Shown here: positions 45,491 to 57,300 of the stretch, piece by piece
Layout: the number at the start of each line of letters is the position of its first letter
Numbering within the stretch: position 1 is the first letter of the stretch
DNA from: Ptychodera flava
Taxonomy: Eukaryota > Hemichordata > Enteropneusta > Ptychoderidae
Direction: 5' to 3'
NCBI RefSeq assembly: GCF_041260155.1
Contig: NC_091946.1
Coordinates: 36,880,276-36,944,275 of the forward strand
DNA length: 64,000 nucleotides
Program-made: the position numbers and the translations under genes
Notes under the pieces: generated by a model
Seen by the model: only the letters and a program-made list of their open reading frames with translations
Told to the model about the DNA's origin: nothing
Database searches by the model: none

Positions 45491-47394
45491 TAAACATAGA
45501 CTGTTTCATAAACATGTAGGCCATACAGGTATCCGCAAAGTTTCACAAAGCCTTTTAAAATTACGACGATTAGGGGAAAAATCGCTTTCGTAACGAAGGA
45601 AATGGCCCCAGGGAACAGTCGTTCCGCGATTCAAACAATTGTCAATCATTCAGTGACGCGCAGAGGTGTAAACTGGTCAAACATTTGCTGTGCATACGAG
45701 AATAATTACGACGTAAGCAAACCACGTGTACGCTTAGAGCACGGACGGTGCTTAGAGTTACATGTATATTGGCATGCACACAGGATGAAAACTTCGTGGT
45801 TGTCATAAACTATTTTACTAACAAGCGTTTATGATGCACAGACATCGCGAAAGTGAGCCATTTTCGGTCGTGACTTAGCAAGAGATGAGTCAGTACCGGT
45901 ACGATGTATCCTTGCGAAAAGTGCGTACACTGTATTTTACAGAACTGCAGGCAGAGTCCATAATTTACAATGACATCGAAAACAACTAAATATTAAAGCA
46001 TGGTGGTAGCCTCCATGATCAATTTGATTACAGTCAGTCAAAGAGAGCCACTTTTTTTAGACAGCCCCCCCAAATCTACGGCCGAAAGTACCGGTACGCT
46101 ACAGTCGCTTTTGATATAAATGCTAGCCCTGAAAACGGCCGTATGGTTTGTACATGTACACGTGTTCTCACACATGGCAATGACATGTCGTGTTCGGAGG
46201 GTTGGTAAGGTTTTGACATACCGGTTGCCCCAGTAACGTTTGGACTTCTGTTATGAGAATGAAACAAAGCTTGTAAAGATATCAAAACAGTATTTGTCAA
46301 TGTCAGTTCAAGGTGAGCAAGTGAGCGTCGACGCGTCGTCACCCGATCTTCTTCGAAAGGCTTAGGCCTATTGATACGTGTGTCCGAGATCGGCTCATTG
46401 AGTTGGCACTATTGTATGATTTCGACAAAGGTTGGACTTTAATTTCTTCAATAACGAAGATATTTATGAACCCAGTCCGTGGTTCATCCCATTGCTCCGA
46501 AAATGAACATAACTCGTGATTAGTTGTCCGGGGTCACCCTCAAAGCAACCGAGCAGCCGACCTCGATCGCTTACAGATACCGTGGTACGCGAGATTCATG
46601 GAAATCTCGATCCATCCGTGATGTAGTGAACTTATTTTTTTATTTTTAGCGATCAGCCATGACGTCGCGTCGTTCACCTATTTCCTACCATTTTCCTGAC
46701 CGTGTTTCTCAGTCAATGTTTAGATCGGTAATTCGTGATTTCAACATACAAAATTGCCAGCTTCGGATTATTTTTAATGTTTATGTTTATTACTTTCTTG
46801 ATGATTATTTCCACAGCATACGGCGCCATTTCCGTATGTAGATATGGCGGTCAGCAGCCGAATCATTCTCGAACGATGACATGACCCCGAAACTTCAGTA
46901 AATCAACTCAGCAAAAACTTCAGTAGATTAACTCAGCACGCTCCTGTTTTTATGAAATTGATATTTTTTCCTTCTTTCCTTTTTCTTTCGCGTATTGCGA
47001 AGGCTGTACCTAAGCTTATAGTCAGAGCGGGAGTTGAGAGCAAACAGATTACGCAGATAATGCGAACGATAGCAACCGTTACCAACAGACTCATTATGCA
47101 GAGCCATGCCCCAAAACGCCCATCCAAACTTGGCATTAATCCGGATCCCGGTCCATTTCGCCCGGGCTTTAAGCAACATGATACTGTACGGCCAATCGCA
47201 GTTTTACATAAATTCGCCGCTTGTCTTCTGCATGAAGTTTGATGCGTGCACAATGAATTCGACACCAGAGCTCACGACTGCAGTTCGCTGCAAGTGGTAA
47301 AACAGTGTTCCAATGGCCCCTTCAACTAAAATAGAACGTACATGTTGAAACAGAGAGCTTTTGGGGAGTTAGGAACTAACATCAATTTACAAAG
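45491..47394. other. Intergenic or intronic stretch, nothing firm
   Basis: No domain or repeat recognised. There is one exon-like segment on the plus strand (46650-46727), listed under rejected items. Frames at 46928-47265 on both strands overlap one another and have no splice or domain support. Confidence 0.4.
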
Positions 47395-48240
47395 CTCAAC
47401 TAAACACGTTCTCTTTGTCCGAGGCTTGGCGCTACTCCAGAACTGGAGTGTGTGTCCCTTTCTACGCTGTTTGAAACCAAGGTCATATCACGGTCTGTAT
47501 ACAGATTTTTGAGTGAAAGGGCTACCTCATTACATCTGACCATTCTCTCTATGGCACTTTGCATTGTTCTAGAATTGATTTTTAGCATTCATACTGTACT
47601 TTATAACTTATTGTCATGCAAATAAAACGTTAGAAGAAAACAAGTGTGCTCGACCAGTGTTTCCGTCTTCAAGGAAGATTACTTTATTAAAACCAACGTT
47701 TCGGCAGTACACAGACTACCTTCTTCAGGGTTACACTAATGGAAAAAAACATATGAAAATACAACCTTGGTTTTAATAAAGTAATCTTCCTTGAAGACGG
47801 AAACACTGGTCGAGCACACTTGTTTTCTTCTACCGAATTTATGCTATGATTGTGCGCTCCTATTTTCCACCGAAGGCTTCAATAGTTGTAGTTGGACTGA
47901 CTCTCTTGTTAATACCGTACAAATAAAACGTACAAAACACCGAGTCGTTGTTCTTTAGTCACACCGACACTAGTGTTTGATCAGTAAAAGCAAAGGGCCG
48001 ACTCTGCCTTCTGATTGGCCAGAGAGATTAGAAAGTATTTATTTTTTACTTCCGTGTATCACTTAGCAGGAAAGTCGTGTAAAACAAGTGGCTCTGAAAC
48101 GCAGCACCTTGGAATTCACGAATTTCCCACGGATTCTCTCCCTTTCTCTGTTGGCTGAGTGTCTTTCCACTATTCAGGAAGGGTCTAATTCAGAGCTGAC
48201 AGTCAGCCCACGCCTCTGACCACGAACAAGGGAATAAGAC
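47395..48240 (+). repeat. Unclassified repeat D, copy 1 (oldest)
   Basis: It shares GAGGCTTGGCGCTACT, TGTCCCTTTCT, CTCATTACATCTGACC-like and CCTTGGAATTCACG blocks, in the same order, with copies 2 and 3, at roughly 55-60% identity by eye. It is interrupted by the palindrome at 47631-47832. No terminal repeats or coding domain seen. Confidence 0.6.
47631..47832. repeat. Perfect 65-bp-arm palindrome
   Basis: Arms 47631-47695 and 47768-47832 are exact reverse complements; the 72-bp spacer contains AACGTTTCGGC and CTTCTTCAGGG. Read on the minus strand the spacer gives CCTGAAGAAGG, a short hairpin, then GCCGAAACGTTGG, an arrangement seen in Penelope-like element ends. Perfect arms imply a recent event. 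Confidence 0.9.
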
Positions 48241-48718
48241 CTCCTCCAGGTGAGAGTGTTGTTGTACAGTGTTTTTTTGTCTACACTAATCCTATTGCAT
48301 ATGTCATCCCGACAGCATCTTGTGTGACTGAAATAATTATTAATAGTAACCGAATTAGGATTCTTTGAGTATTTGGTCACTCGCCATGGGAGGTCGTGGG
48401 GAGTGATTTTTGACATTACGAAAAACTCTGAATATGACGAACAGGATGGACATGCGCAATCATGCGTTTGCCATTGCAAAAAAACTGTCAGACTTTATGC
48501 CCAAAGTTGATTAAAAGCGTATTGAGTTGTGCAAATTGGATTTCAGATTTTGTACACCAGACTCCATCATATACAATTGTCGCCAACCCACACGTTAGTA
48601 GACTAAGTAGGTCCCCCTGGAAACGACGCTATAAAGGACGCTCGTGGAATTCCTGTGCTGTCGTTAACCTGTACCTTCAATGCTGTTAAATGTTCTCACG
48701 CCCAGTTTCCTTATAGTG

Positions 48719-51700
48719 AGGTGGCTTAACAAAAATATCGTTACACGGATTACAAAAGTGCCAAATTTGCTACAGAGGTTCACATATATGTGTAGATCAA
48801 AATTAGCTATTGCTCCAAAAATTTGGGTCAGCGGAAAGGCTCGATGACGTCATAAATTCAAAATGGCCGCCATTATATTGCTTAAAAATGGTAAAATACG
48901 GCTAATTTAGACAGATTTCAATATTTGTTTGAATAAACTGACACAAACATCCCAAATGACAAATACAACATAAAATTGATGTAAATCAATTATTATGATG
49001 ACCCCATAAAGCCAAAATGGCCGACCAAATTCAAAATATCGCCCATAATATCGTCTGATAATGTTCATTTACTGTTAATTAAGCCTTTATCCAGCATTTT
49101 AGTAACTGAACTGAAATTAACACCCCAAAATACAGACAAAACATATAATTGATGCAAATTAATTATTGTGATGATGTCATAAAACCAAAATGGCAACCGA
49201 AAATTACAAAATAGCCTATTATAAGTTCACTATACTTAGTACAATAGCCCATTTACGTGACAAAATAATAGTTTAAAGGTAATGTAAAAGTTGTCTTGAT
49301 GATCCATAAATTCAAATTAATGATAAATGTACCAAAACTTACCTAATAAGCTCGACACAAGTTACAAACTATTATGAAATTATTGATTATTTAACAATAG
49401 CCTCTGTCTGAAAAACTGAATCAATATAAAGGAAATGAGGGCAACTTTACGCATCGGTTCTACCTTTGAAAGTGTTATAATATAGTGAGTAGATCAATAG
49501 TAGTGAGATTTCATGATGATAACGAAAAGCATGGCGATAAACGGTGGATGAATCATGCCTTGAACCTGGTCATGTGACCTTGGTGCTTGTGATTTGGTCT
49601 TTTTCTTCCTTTGTTTGAGAAGCCTTTTCGTTTGTTGAATTTCTTGGTTTTCTATGTCTCCATGTTTGGTGACATACACATAGTTTTGTGCTACAGTAGT
49701 TCTCTTTTTGGAGGATGTGCTGGCCTAAAAAAAAAGACCGTTTTGTCAGGGTTTTATGAACAAAGAGAAGACTTTTTTGGCTTTTAAAGGTATTTTACCT
49801 CGTTTTTTTGCAGCTTTCATGGATTTCATGAAAAGTGTCTGTGCCTTTCGGTTTTGATCTCGTTTTGTTGTTTGGTAACCCAAAACATAAAAGAAAACCG
49901 CCAGGAAGTACATAAACAGAAATGGAAGATTAAACAAAAACAAGAACACAGATTCATCAAACACCTTGCAAATCAAACATTACCAGATGTTGAAATTAAA
50001 GCATTAAGCAAAGGCTTGAAAACTATTCCCACTCCAAAGTTCCTATACAGAAATATTGTAATATCAGATATCAACAAATTTATTCGCATCATAAGATTGT
50101 GCAATATCATGAGAAACAAACAATCAATCAATCAATCAGACATTTGTTCTAAGATAAGTCGAATGTCGATACTACTAACAGCGGAAAACAAAAAATTGTA
50201 AAACTGTCTCAAAGCAACTTAGATCATCAGAAAGAACATAACTCTGGCAGAATAGACAGCTTTGAACAATCTGTCTAAAAACAAACAATCACAATAAAAC
50301 CATCAATTAAGAAAGAGGCATAACAATTGTGAATACGACAAATGACATTAAAGAAAGTTATAGACAGCTGCGAAATGTACACTATCACTGTACATTAAGG
50401 CAACACTTGGCGACATTAACTATACGGTGGAAATTGTATATGAAATCATTAATCTGTGACAAGGAGATAATTCACGAGGTGATTTCCCAATTCCCATAAG
50501 TAGAATAATTTGTACACCACGATGGTATCTCCTTCCAAAAATACAAAAAACCCAATCAGAAGGAACAATCATCATCCAACGTCTCAATAGAAATGGCTAC
50601 TCGAGCCTAATAAACCAAATCTCAGAATTTCTAGACTTTGTCATAAAACCAATCATGCAAAGACGACTTACATATGTCAGGGACACAAAAACTTCATTAA
50701 CTAGTTAGAATCAATAAAAATACGAGCTAACTCTATTCTGGTAACTTTAGACGTGGTATCAAGGTAGAAAAGCATGCCACAAATGGAGCCATAAATGCAG
50801 CTATCATAGCGTTGGACTCTGAAACAGTACAAGCCAATTGAGATGATACAAAAACCCCACCAACAACGTACATGAAAGCCTTACTGTCGATTATTCTGAA
50901 ACGCAACATGTTTTAATTCAACTGAGAAAAATGCAAACAAATCTATGGGTGCAGCATGGGCTGACCAGAAATGCCTGATATCACATACCATGAAACGGAG
51001 AAAGTTATATTATATCCCAAATCCGGTAAAATATTCGTATGGAAACGTTTAAAGGGTGACATTTTCATGATTTACTCAGGAACAGAACATAAATTTATAA
51101 CATTCAGAACATTTGTCGAGGAGTGCAACACCCTGTACCCTACATTCAACTTTGGAATTCATAATTAAAAACCTCTATCGACAAAATCTCATACCTTGAC
51201 CTTATGGTCTTCAAATGCCAGAGACGCAATCGAGAGAGATGGCTCGACTGTAAAACTCACACCAAACCATCTGACGATATTTATCTGCCACCAACCTCAA
51301 ATGCTTCATTAAAGATGAATTCCTCAGATATGTTGGCACATGCAACAACATATGGACTTCATAAAAAGGTCAATTTCTCAACGCAAAAATACGAGATTAC
51401 AAAAAGAAAGACATAGCTTGTATCAAAAAGGAGTTAATGTAAAAAACGTCAGCCATCCTTCAATAAACAAAAATAAGAGTAATGATGTTACAAAAAACTT
51501 GTCAGTACAACCTCATCAAAACCAGCCTAATCAAATAATGTGATACGAGACTGGAAATAATGAAGGGCGATTAACCGCTAGCCATGGTTTTCCAAAAACC
51601 TATAATAACGTATAAAAGGAAGAAAAACATACAAGATATCCTCCTTCAAGCAAAATTCAAACACAAGGAGCGTACAAATGAACGGTCTAAGCAACAATTC

Positions 51701-52691
51701 ACGCAACAATCAGACCACAACATAATGATCTTAGCATCTCTCTTTGATGAACAATGGCGACCATCAGACTAAGCATGTGGGAATACAAACTATTCAAGTG
51801 ACTGAAGAAGGCATCCAACTTTGGCCCGAAACGCCGCTAGGAGGAATCACAAACATAAAACCTTTTTTCTGGGACCAAGGTCACATTACCAGAGTCAAAG
51901 CACTATCGATTCACTGGTTTCTTACCATGTTTCCCATCACGAAATCACATTGATATACGTATCACAAACAAAGGTAGAACCAGTGTGTGAAGTTGCCTTG
52001 TTTTCCTTCTATATCGATTCGATTTTTCAAACACAGACCATTGTCTAATAATAAATAAACTCATAGGAGTTTGTTACTTGTGTTGAGCTTATTGGCTACG
52101 TTTTGGTACATTTATCTTTTTTTTTGCGTTTATGGAATATAAATACAAATTGTACATTACCTTGAAACTATTATTTTGTCATGTAAATGGGCTATTGTAC
52201 CAAGTATAGTTGACTTCATAATCTGCCATTTTGGTTTTATGACGTAATAACAAATTAATTTGCATCAATTATATGTTTTGTCTGTAATTTGGGGTATAAT
52301 TTCAGTTCAGGCGATAAAATGCTGAAAACAGGCTTAATTAATAGTGTTTTAACATTTTTAGACAATGTTTGAATTTGGTCGGTCTTTTGGCTTTATGACG
52401 TCATCATAATAATTGATTTACATCAATTTTATGTTGTATTTGTCATTTGGGATGTTTGTGTCAGTTTATTCAAAATAAGATTGAAAACTGGCTGAAAAAA
52501 CCGTATTTTACCATTTTTAAGCAATATAATGGCGGCCATTTTGAATTTATGACGTCATCGAGCCTTTCCGCTGGCCCAAATTTTTGAGCAATAGCTAATT
52601 TTATCTAAACATATATGCGAACCTCTGTAGCAAATTTGGCACTTTTGTAATCCGTGTAAAGATCTTGCTTTTTTTTGTTGCTAAGCCACCT
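48719..52691. mobile_element. 4-kb element with long inverted repeats holding Penelope-like RT remnants
   Basis: The ends AGGTGGCTTAACAAAAA and the complement of AGGTGGCTTAGCAACAAA open inverted repeats of about 540-570 bp (48719-49289 and 52153-52691). Each arm consists of about three diverged tandem subunits with the motif ATGACGTCATAA...CAAAATGGC. The 2.9-kb interior reads on the plus strand as a broken Penelope-like reverse transcriptase. No obvious target duplication flanks it. It could be one element with inverted terminal repeats or a Penelope copy nested in a foldback element. Confidence 0.7.
49930..51720 (+). pseudogene. Penelope-like reverse transcriptase remnant
   Basis: Landmarks in order on the plus strand: EIKALSKGLKTIPTPKF (N-terminal motif), WYLLPKIQKT (the LPKIHK box), ISEFLDFVIKPIMQ with YVRDT, GDIFMIYSGTEHK in the place of the DDIFMIW catalytic box, YLDLMVFK with THTKP (the FLDL and T.TKPT boxes), and ITYKRKKNIQDILLQAKFK (C-terminal motif before the endonuclease in other family members). 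Spread over several frames, so not functional. No GIY-YIG endonuclease was found. The family call rests on motif order read by eye. Confidence 0.7.
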
Positions 52692-54524
52692 GACTACACA
52701 CGCTCTACTCCGCTCTGCGTGGCAGGGCTATAATACGGCTACGGCGTAGTCATAGCCGAGCACTATTGACTCATACCGGCCGTAGGGCTAATAGCTGATC
52801 ATCGCTCATCGGTTGATACAATGACAGAAAATTACTTTAATAGTAACCTCCGTGGCTTTATTTTTACGTCACGCGTACGTCAGTCCGAGGTGTGTTAAAA
52901 AGTTCTCTTCTACCTCCATGGTTAGTCATGGAGCCAGGAGTGGAGCTAGCTAGTACCTCCATGCTATACGGCAAACATTGTGGAATATATTTGCATGCTC
53001 ACTGTGTTTCGAATGTCATTACAAACGGCTATGCTAGGCCTGCATTGTTTTCCCTGTTTGATGAACGTTAGTATTGTAATTGTAGGGAAATTAGTGAAAC
53101 CACTAAATTTGTCTTGCTTTATTCGGAAGCGCAACTGTTTTACAAAGAGCATGGAGCTAGCTCCATGCGTGGAGCTACCAAAAGTGTTGGGGATATCAAC
53201 CTGATGTAATAGCCATTCCCCAGATTTCCCATAAAGTGTGTAAGTAAACAAGAGAAGTAATTAATCTCATAAATTTTAATTGACGTGGTGGGTATGGCCG
53301 ATTTGGCCCAAATAGGCCATACCTACCACGTCTAAATCTGTGTGGTAAAGCTCATGGTTGTCAATAATATTTTGGACTCCATAACAGATATATTCTGGTT
53401 ACAGAATCAAGAAGTCTCACACGTGAATGTTTTTGCAAAGCCCCCTTTTTGTTTACCACTTTTTGCATAGCCCCCTTCTGTTCAACATTTATCGAATGAT
53501 CCCGGTCCGTAAGTAATGACGACTCCCTTTGTGCAAATCACAATCAAGTCAAATCAAATAAAATCAAATCATGATTGCGAGAGACATATGCAGCAAGTCT
53601 GTTTTATCTAAATGCAGTGAACATCGATGCACAATAAGCTTGACACTTTTATCCCCTAGTGAATAATTTTAATCGTATTACACCAGTGTGTGTCAATTAC
53701 CAACAACTTGCGGCAGACAAGTAATGTACCAATTTTAAAACGGCCCTTGAACTAGAATGAAACATTTATATCGAAACAAGAGCGTTGAGATCAAAGATAA
53801 GTCAGAAGATGTTTTTTAAAGCAGCGTTAACTTGTGAAAAAGTGTTACTGTGATTTTAGAACTATAACATTGATATATGGTTCGAAGATCAGTTTTACAT
53901 TTTGACGCCTTCTTCACCTCACACTGTCGCTTCCACAAGTACGCGTATCAGACCAAACTCTGTTACAGTCCATATATACGCATATCAGCGTATCCTATTA
54001 TGTGGAGTGCTATGTGGACTAGCTTTGGAGTGATATCGGTTAGAACACTGCAACAATTTAGCTCAGTTATCGAAACACTTTAAGGGTGGGTATTCAGATG
54101 GTTTTCTTTGTGATGCCCCCATTAGTTGACTTGGTGCCATACGTTGTGTGTTCCATTCCAACCGAGAATTTATCGAATTTACTGTCAATTTTCTTACAAA
54201 ATACAGCGTGCACCGACCCGATGATGGAGCATTGAGCTTGGTTTTAAAATCTCATTTTTTTCGGTGTGCCAAGTAAAAAAAATTAAAAAAGATAATTATG
54301 CCGATATAAACATAACACTCCCGTCCCAAAGCAGGCTGCCATTAACACGCTGTTTCGCTAGAATGTGCCTCATATGGCTCTAATGATGCGGCCAGCAGTG
54401 TGGGTTAGTGATGGTGTGTAATAATCTCCCAGGCACATTCAATTTCAAAGACCATGCCCTCAAAGACACGGTATAGAGTGTCCCTTTTCATAAAAAAACG
54501 ATAAATCACTATCAGTAGGAAGAC
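52692..54524. other. Intergenic stretch with short palindromes
   Basis: No gene recognised. It contains CATGGAGCTAGCTCCATG near 53150, an 18-bp self-complementary site, related CTCCATG repeats near 52915-52965, and a 51-bp hairpin at 53282-53332. Two similar CAAAGCCCCC/CATAGCCCCC blocks lie at about 53435-53475. Confidence 0.45.
53282..53332. repeat. Near-perfect short hairpin
   Basis: Arms of 23 bp (GACGTGGTGGGTATGGCC and the matching complement) with two mismatches and a 5-base loop. Function unknown; it may be the core of a very small foldback element. Confidence 0.8.
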
Positions 54525-55980
54525 TGACTTCTTTTCAATTCATTTGATTAGAACACTGCTTAATATACGTTTTCATTGCCTGAGGCTTGGCGCTACTTTT
54601 CAACATAAGTATATTGTCCCTTTCTCCACCGTTGGGTATATAGGTCATTGACGGTCACTTTCTGTTAGTTAAGTACAGCCACGTCATTACATATGACCTG
54701 TCTCTCTGAATCCTGAAAACGTCTCCCATTTGGTTTGCACTTTAATTCGTAAACTTCTTACCGTAGTTTATGTCACGATCGCTATGCCAGCAATTCATTA
54801 CAGAAAAAACCTGTACGACGATCTCTTTTTCAAGCTGCCCCTCGCCCTTGATCAATAAAAGTATGGACCGACAGGTCCCTTGCTTGATCACATTTCCTTC
54901 TACCGTGGCACACGGAAGAAGGAAATGCGTATATTGTGACAGAGGTTGGTCTAATACGCAGCAGCTTGGAATTCACGTATTCTCAAGGTTGTTTTACTGT
55001 CCGGTACCTTATCCGGTTTCCTTTTACGAACTGATTGTTAAGCCACCTATTGAACAACAGACACGATCGCCGCAACTAAGGGAATGCGATAGTTTTCAAT
55101 GGGCGTGTGTTGCTGTACAGTGTTATTGTTTCCAAGGAAAATGTCCGTTGTTATAGAAAGGGGAATTTTAAGTGTCTGAAGTTTGGGTTTCGTTAATTCT
55201 CAATTTTCCTCTCATGTTGGAATGTAGACAATAATCAACTACGTAAAAACATAAGGCGTTAGTTTTAATTGTTTGTTCTGTTTTGTGTCCTGGGTCAAAA
55301 TAATCTGAGACTAAACGAGTACTTGTTCAACTAAGTCAAAACGAACGGACAGGTTACAGTGTCTTTGGCAAGCTGAAACTTTAAAGAGCAGTCTTTTTGG
55401 TCGAGGAGAAACGTTACATGACGTCGGTGAATTTTTTACCTGTGGTAGCTCGTTGACGAAACTGGCCAATGTTAATATATTGTAAACCTTGCGTTAGATT
55501 ATTGATGACGTAGCAATTAGAGCATTATCTCGAAATAAATGAAAAGAATATCAAATGTGTAGATCAAACTTAAATTATTTCTGTGACGCAATTTTGTCTG
55601 GTATTTAACTCATTAGCATAGCCTGCATACATGTAACACTTTATGCTCAAAATTATTGCTGAATAAAGATTTTTTCCACTGCACAAGAATTATGTTGTCA
55701 TGGTTATATCTTAGTATTTTACAAACTATAGTCTATATGTAGCATTTGTGTTTTTTTCAACGTATTATAGGGAGAAGTATGATGAAACAATAAATGATTT
55801 ATGGTAGACAAATAAATAGAACACCAGAAGTTATAATTGCATTTCTCTTTCAGAAACTTATTTGCATAAAAATGCCTAAAATATAATTTAGATCTTTGTT
55901 GCATGCAGAAATGCTGTTACTATTGACTTGTGTATTTGATCAACTGTTAAGTGTTTGATGAATATGAAAATCTGTCAGAA
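54525..55980 (+). repeat. Unclassified repeat D, copy 2
   Basis: It matches copy 3 (56505-57300) in order, with indels, at about 75-85% by eye, but with a 127-bp block (54613-54739) identical to 56591-56717. It contains an open frame of 128 codons (54770-55156) with CVYCDRG and several cysteines that could be a transposase zinc-finger remnant; I cannot confirm this. Confidence 0.65.
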
Positions 55981-56034
55981 ATACTAGTTGAACAATATCT
56001 CGCCAACAGTTTTCCATAAGGAAGATCATTTTCA

Positions 56035-56380
56035 GGTAGAACGCGCCTCTGGGACAGATATTTTGACTCTCAAACTTTTACAATCCTTTTCTGAATTACC
56101 ACTTATGGGGATTCATTTTAAAGCTCTTCATGTAAAAAACTTTGACGGCTTAGTTTTTCGAAATTCGAAAATTTTATCTTTCTTCAAAGAGTTAACACAG
56201 GGATGGCGGCCATTTTGAATTTTACTTATCGGTAAATCTTTGGTTATTTGTGTCTCTAGTACCAAAATTTGCATGGTAACCCCAATTTTATTCTTGATTT
56301 TGAAAGACAATGGTTGAAAGATTCCTTACGGAAAATTTATCAAAAGTTCTAAGTCTTTCACTTTCGAGACGCATACTACC
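56035..56380. mobile_element. MITE family A, copy 3 (best copy)
   Basis: 346 bp. It starts GGTAGAACGCGCCTC and ends with the complement of GGTAGTATGCGTCTCG. TTAA follows the right end (56381-56384) and TTCA, a one-base variant, precedes the left. The TTAA target with non-coding interior suggests a Kolobok- or piggyBac-type parent. It separates copies 2 and 3 of repeat D. Confidence 0.8.
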
Positions 56381-56504
56381 TTAAAGACATTGCCCAAGTC
56401 AAAAAAAAACCAAAAAAAACCCCAAAAAACAAACAAACCAAAAAACGCCAGAGACACACACAGTGTGCTTTTCATAAAAAGCTATAATCCACTGTGGCCT
56501 GGTA

Positions 56505-57300
56505 GACTGACATCTTTTCATTTGATCAGAGCACTGCTTAAAATACGCTTTCTTTGGCGGGCTCTTGGCGCTACTTTTCGACATTAGTACATTGTCCCTT
56601 TCTCCACCGTTGGGTATATAGGTCATTGACGGTCACTTTCTGTTAGTTAAGTACAGCCACGTCATTACATATGACCTGTCTCTCTGAATCCTGAAAACGT
56701 CTCCCATTTGGTTTGCATTTTAATTTAATTCGTAAACTTCTAACCATAGTTTATGTCATGATCGCTATGCAAGCAAATCATCACAAAAAACCCTGTAGGA
56801 GATATCTTTTCAGGCTGCCCCTCGCCATTGATCAATGAAAGTATGGGCCGACAGGCCCCTTGATTGACTATTTTTTCTATATCCGTGTGTCACGATAGCA
56901 CGAAAGAAGCAGACTGTAAGCTTAATACAGGTGGGTCTGATACGCGGAAGCTTTGAAATTCACACATTCAAACTTAGGGAGTTCCTAGTTGTTTAAACAT
57001 TTCTCCTGTATCTGATACGGGTTTATTTACGAACTGATGTTAAGCCTCGTCTCCAACCACTGACACGAGCTCCACAATAAAAGGAAAAAGAAACGCAATC
57101 AGCTGGCTATTAGGTAAAATTTGTATTTCTGTACGGTATTATGTTTCATGTGAAAGACAAATAATGGAATTCATTGCCATCAAGTGCCTAAAATTTAAAT
57201 TAGAACTTTATTGAATACGGACATGCTGGTTTTGTTGTCTTTGTGTCTTGTGTATTTGTTGAACTTTAAAGTGTTTGAAGAATACGAAAATTAGTCACTA
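56505..57300 (+). repeat. Unclassified repeat D, copy 3
   Basis: Same block order as copy 2 (TTGGCGCTACTTTTC, TGTCCCTTTCTCCACC, GACCTGTCTCTCTGAATCC, GGCTGCCCCTCGCC, TGTATTTGTTGAACT), shortened in the second half. Tandem arrangement with copy 2. Confidence 0.65.

Noticed and set aside
46650-46727. Exon-like segment: acceptor TTTTTATTTTTAG, ATG, MTSRRSPISYHFPDRVSQSM, donor TCG|GTAATT
   Set aside because: Splice signals are good but there is no partner exon, homologue or domain; too short to call.
54770-55156. 128-codon frame with CVYCDRG, considered as a piggyBac-type zinc finger
   Set aside because: The cysteine spacing does not fit a known zinc-binding pattern and the duplicate copy does not keep the frame.
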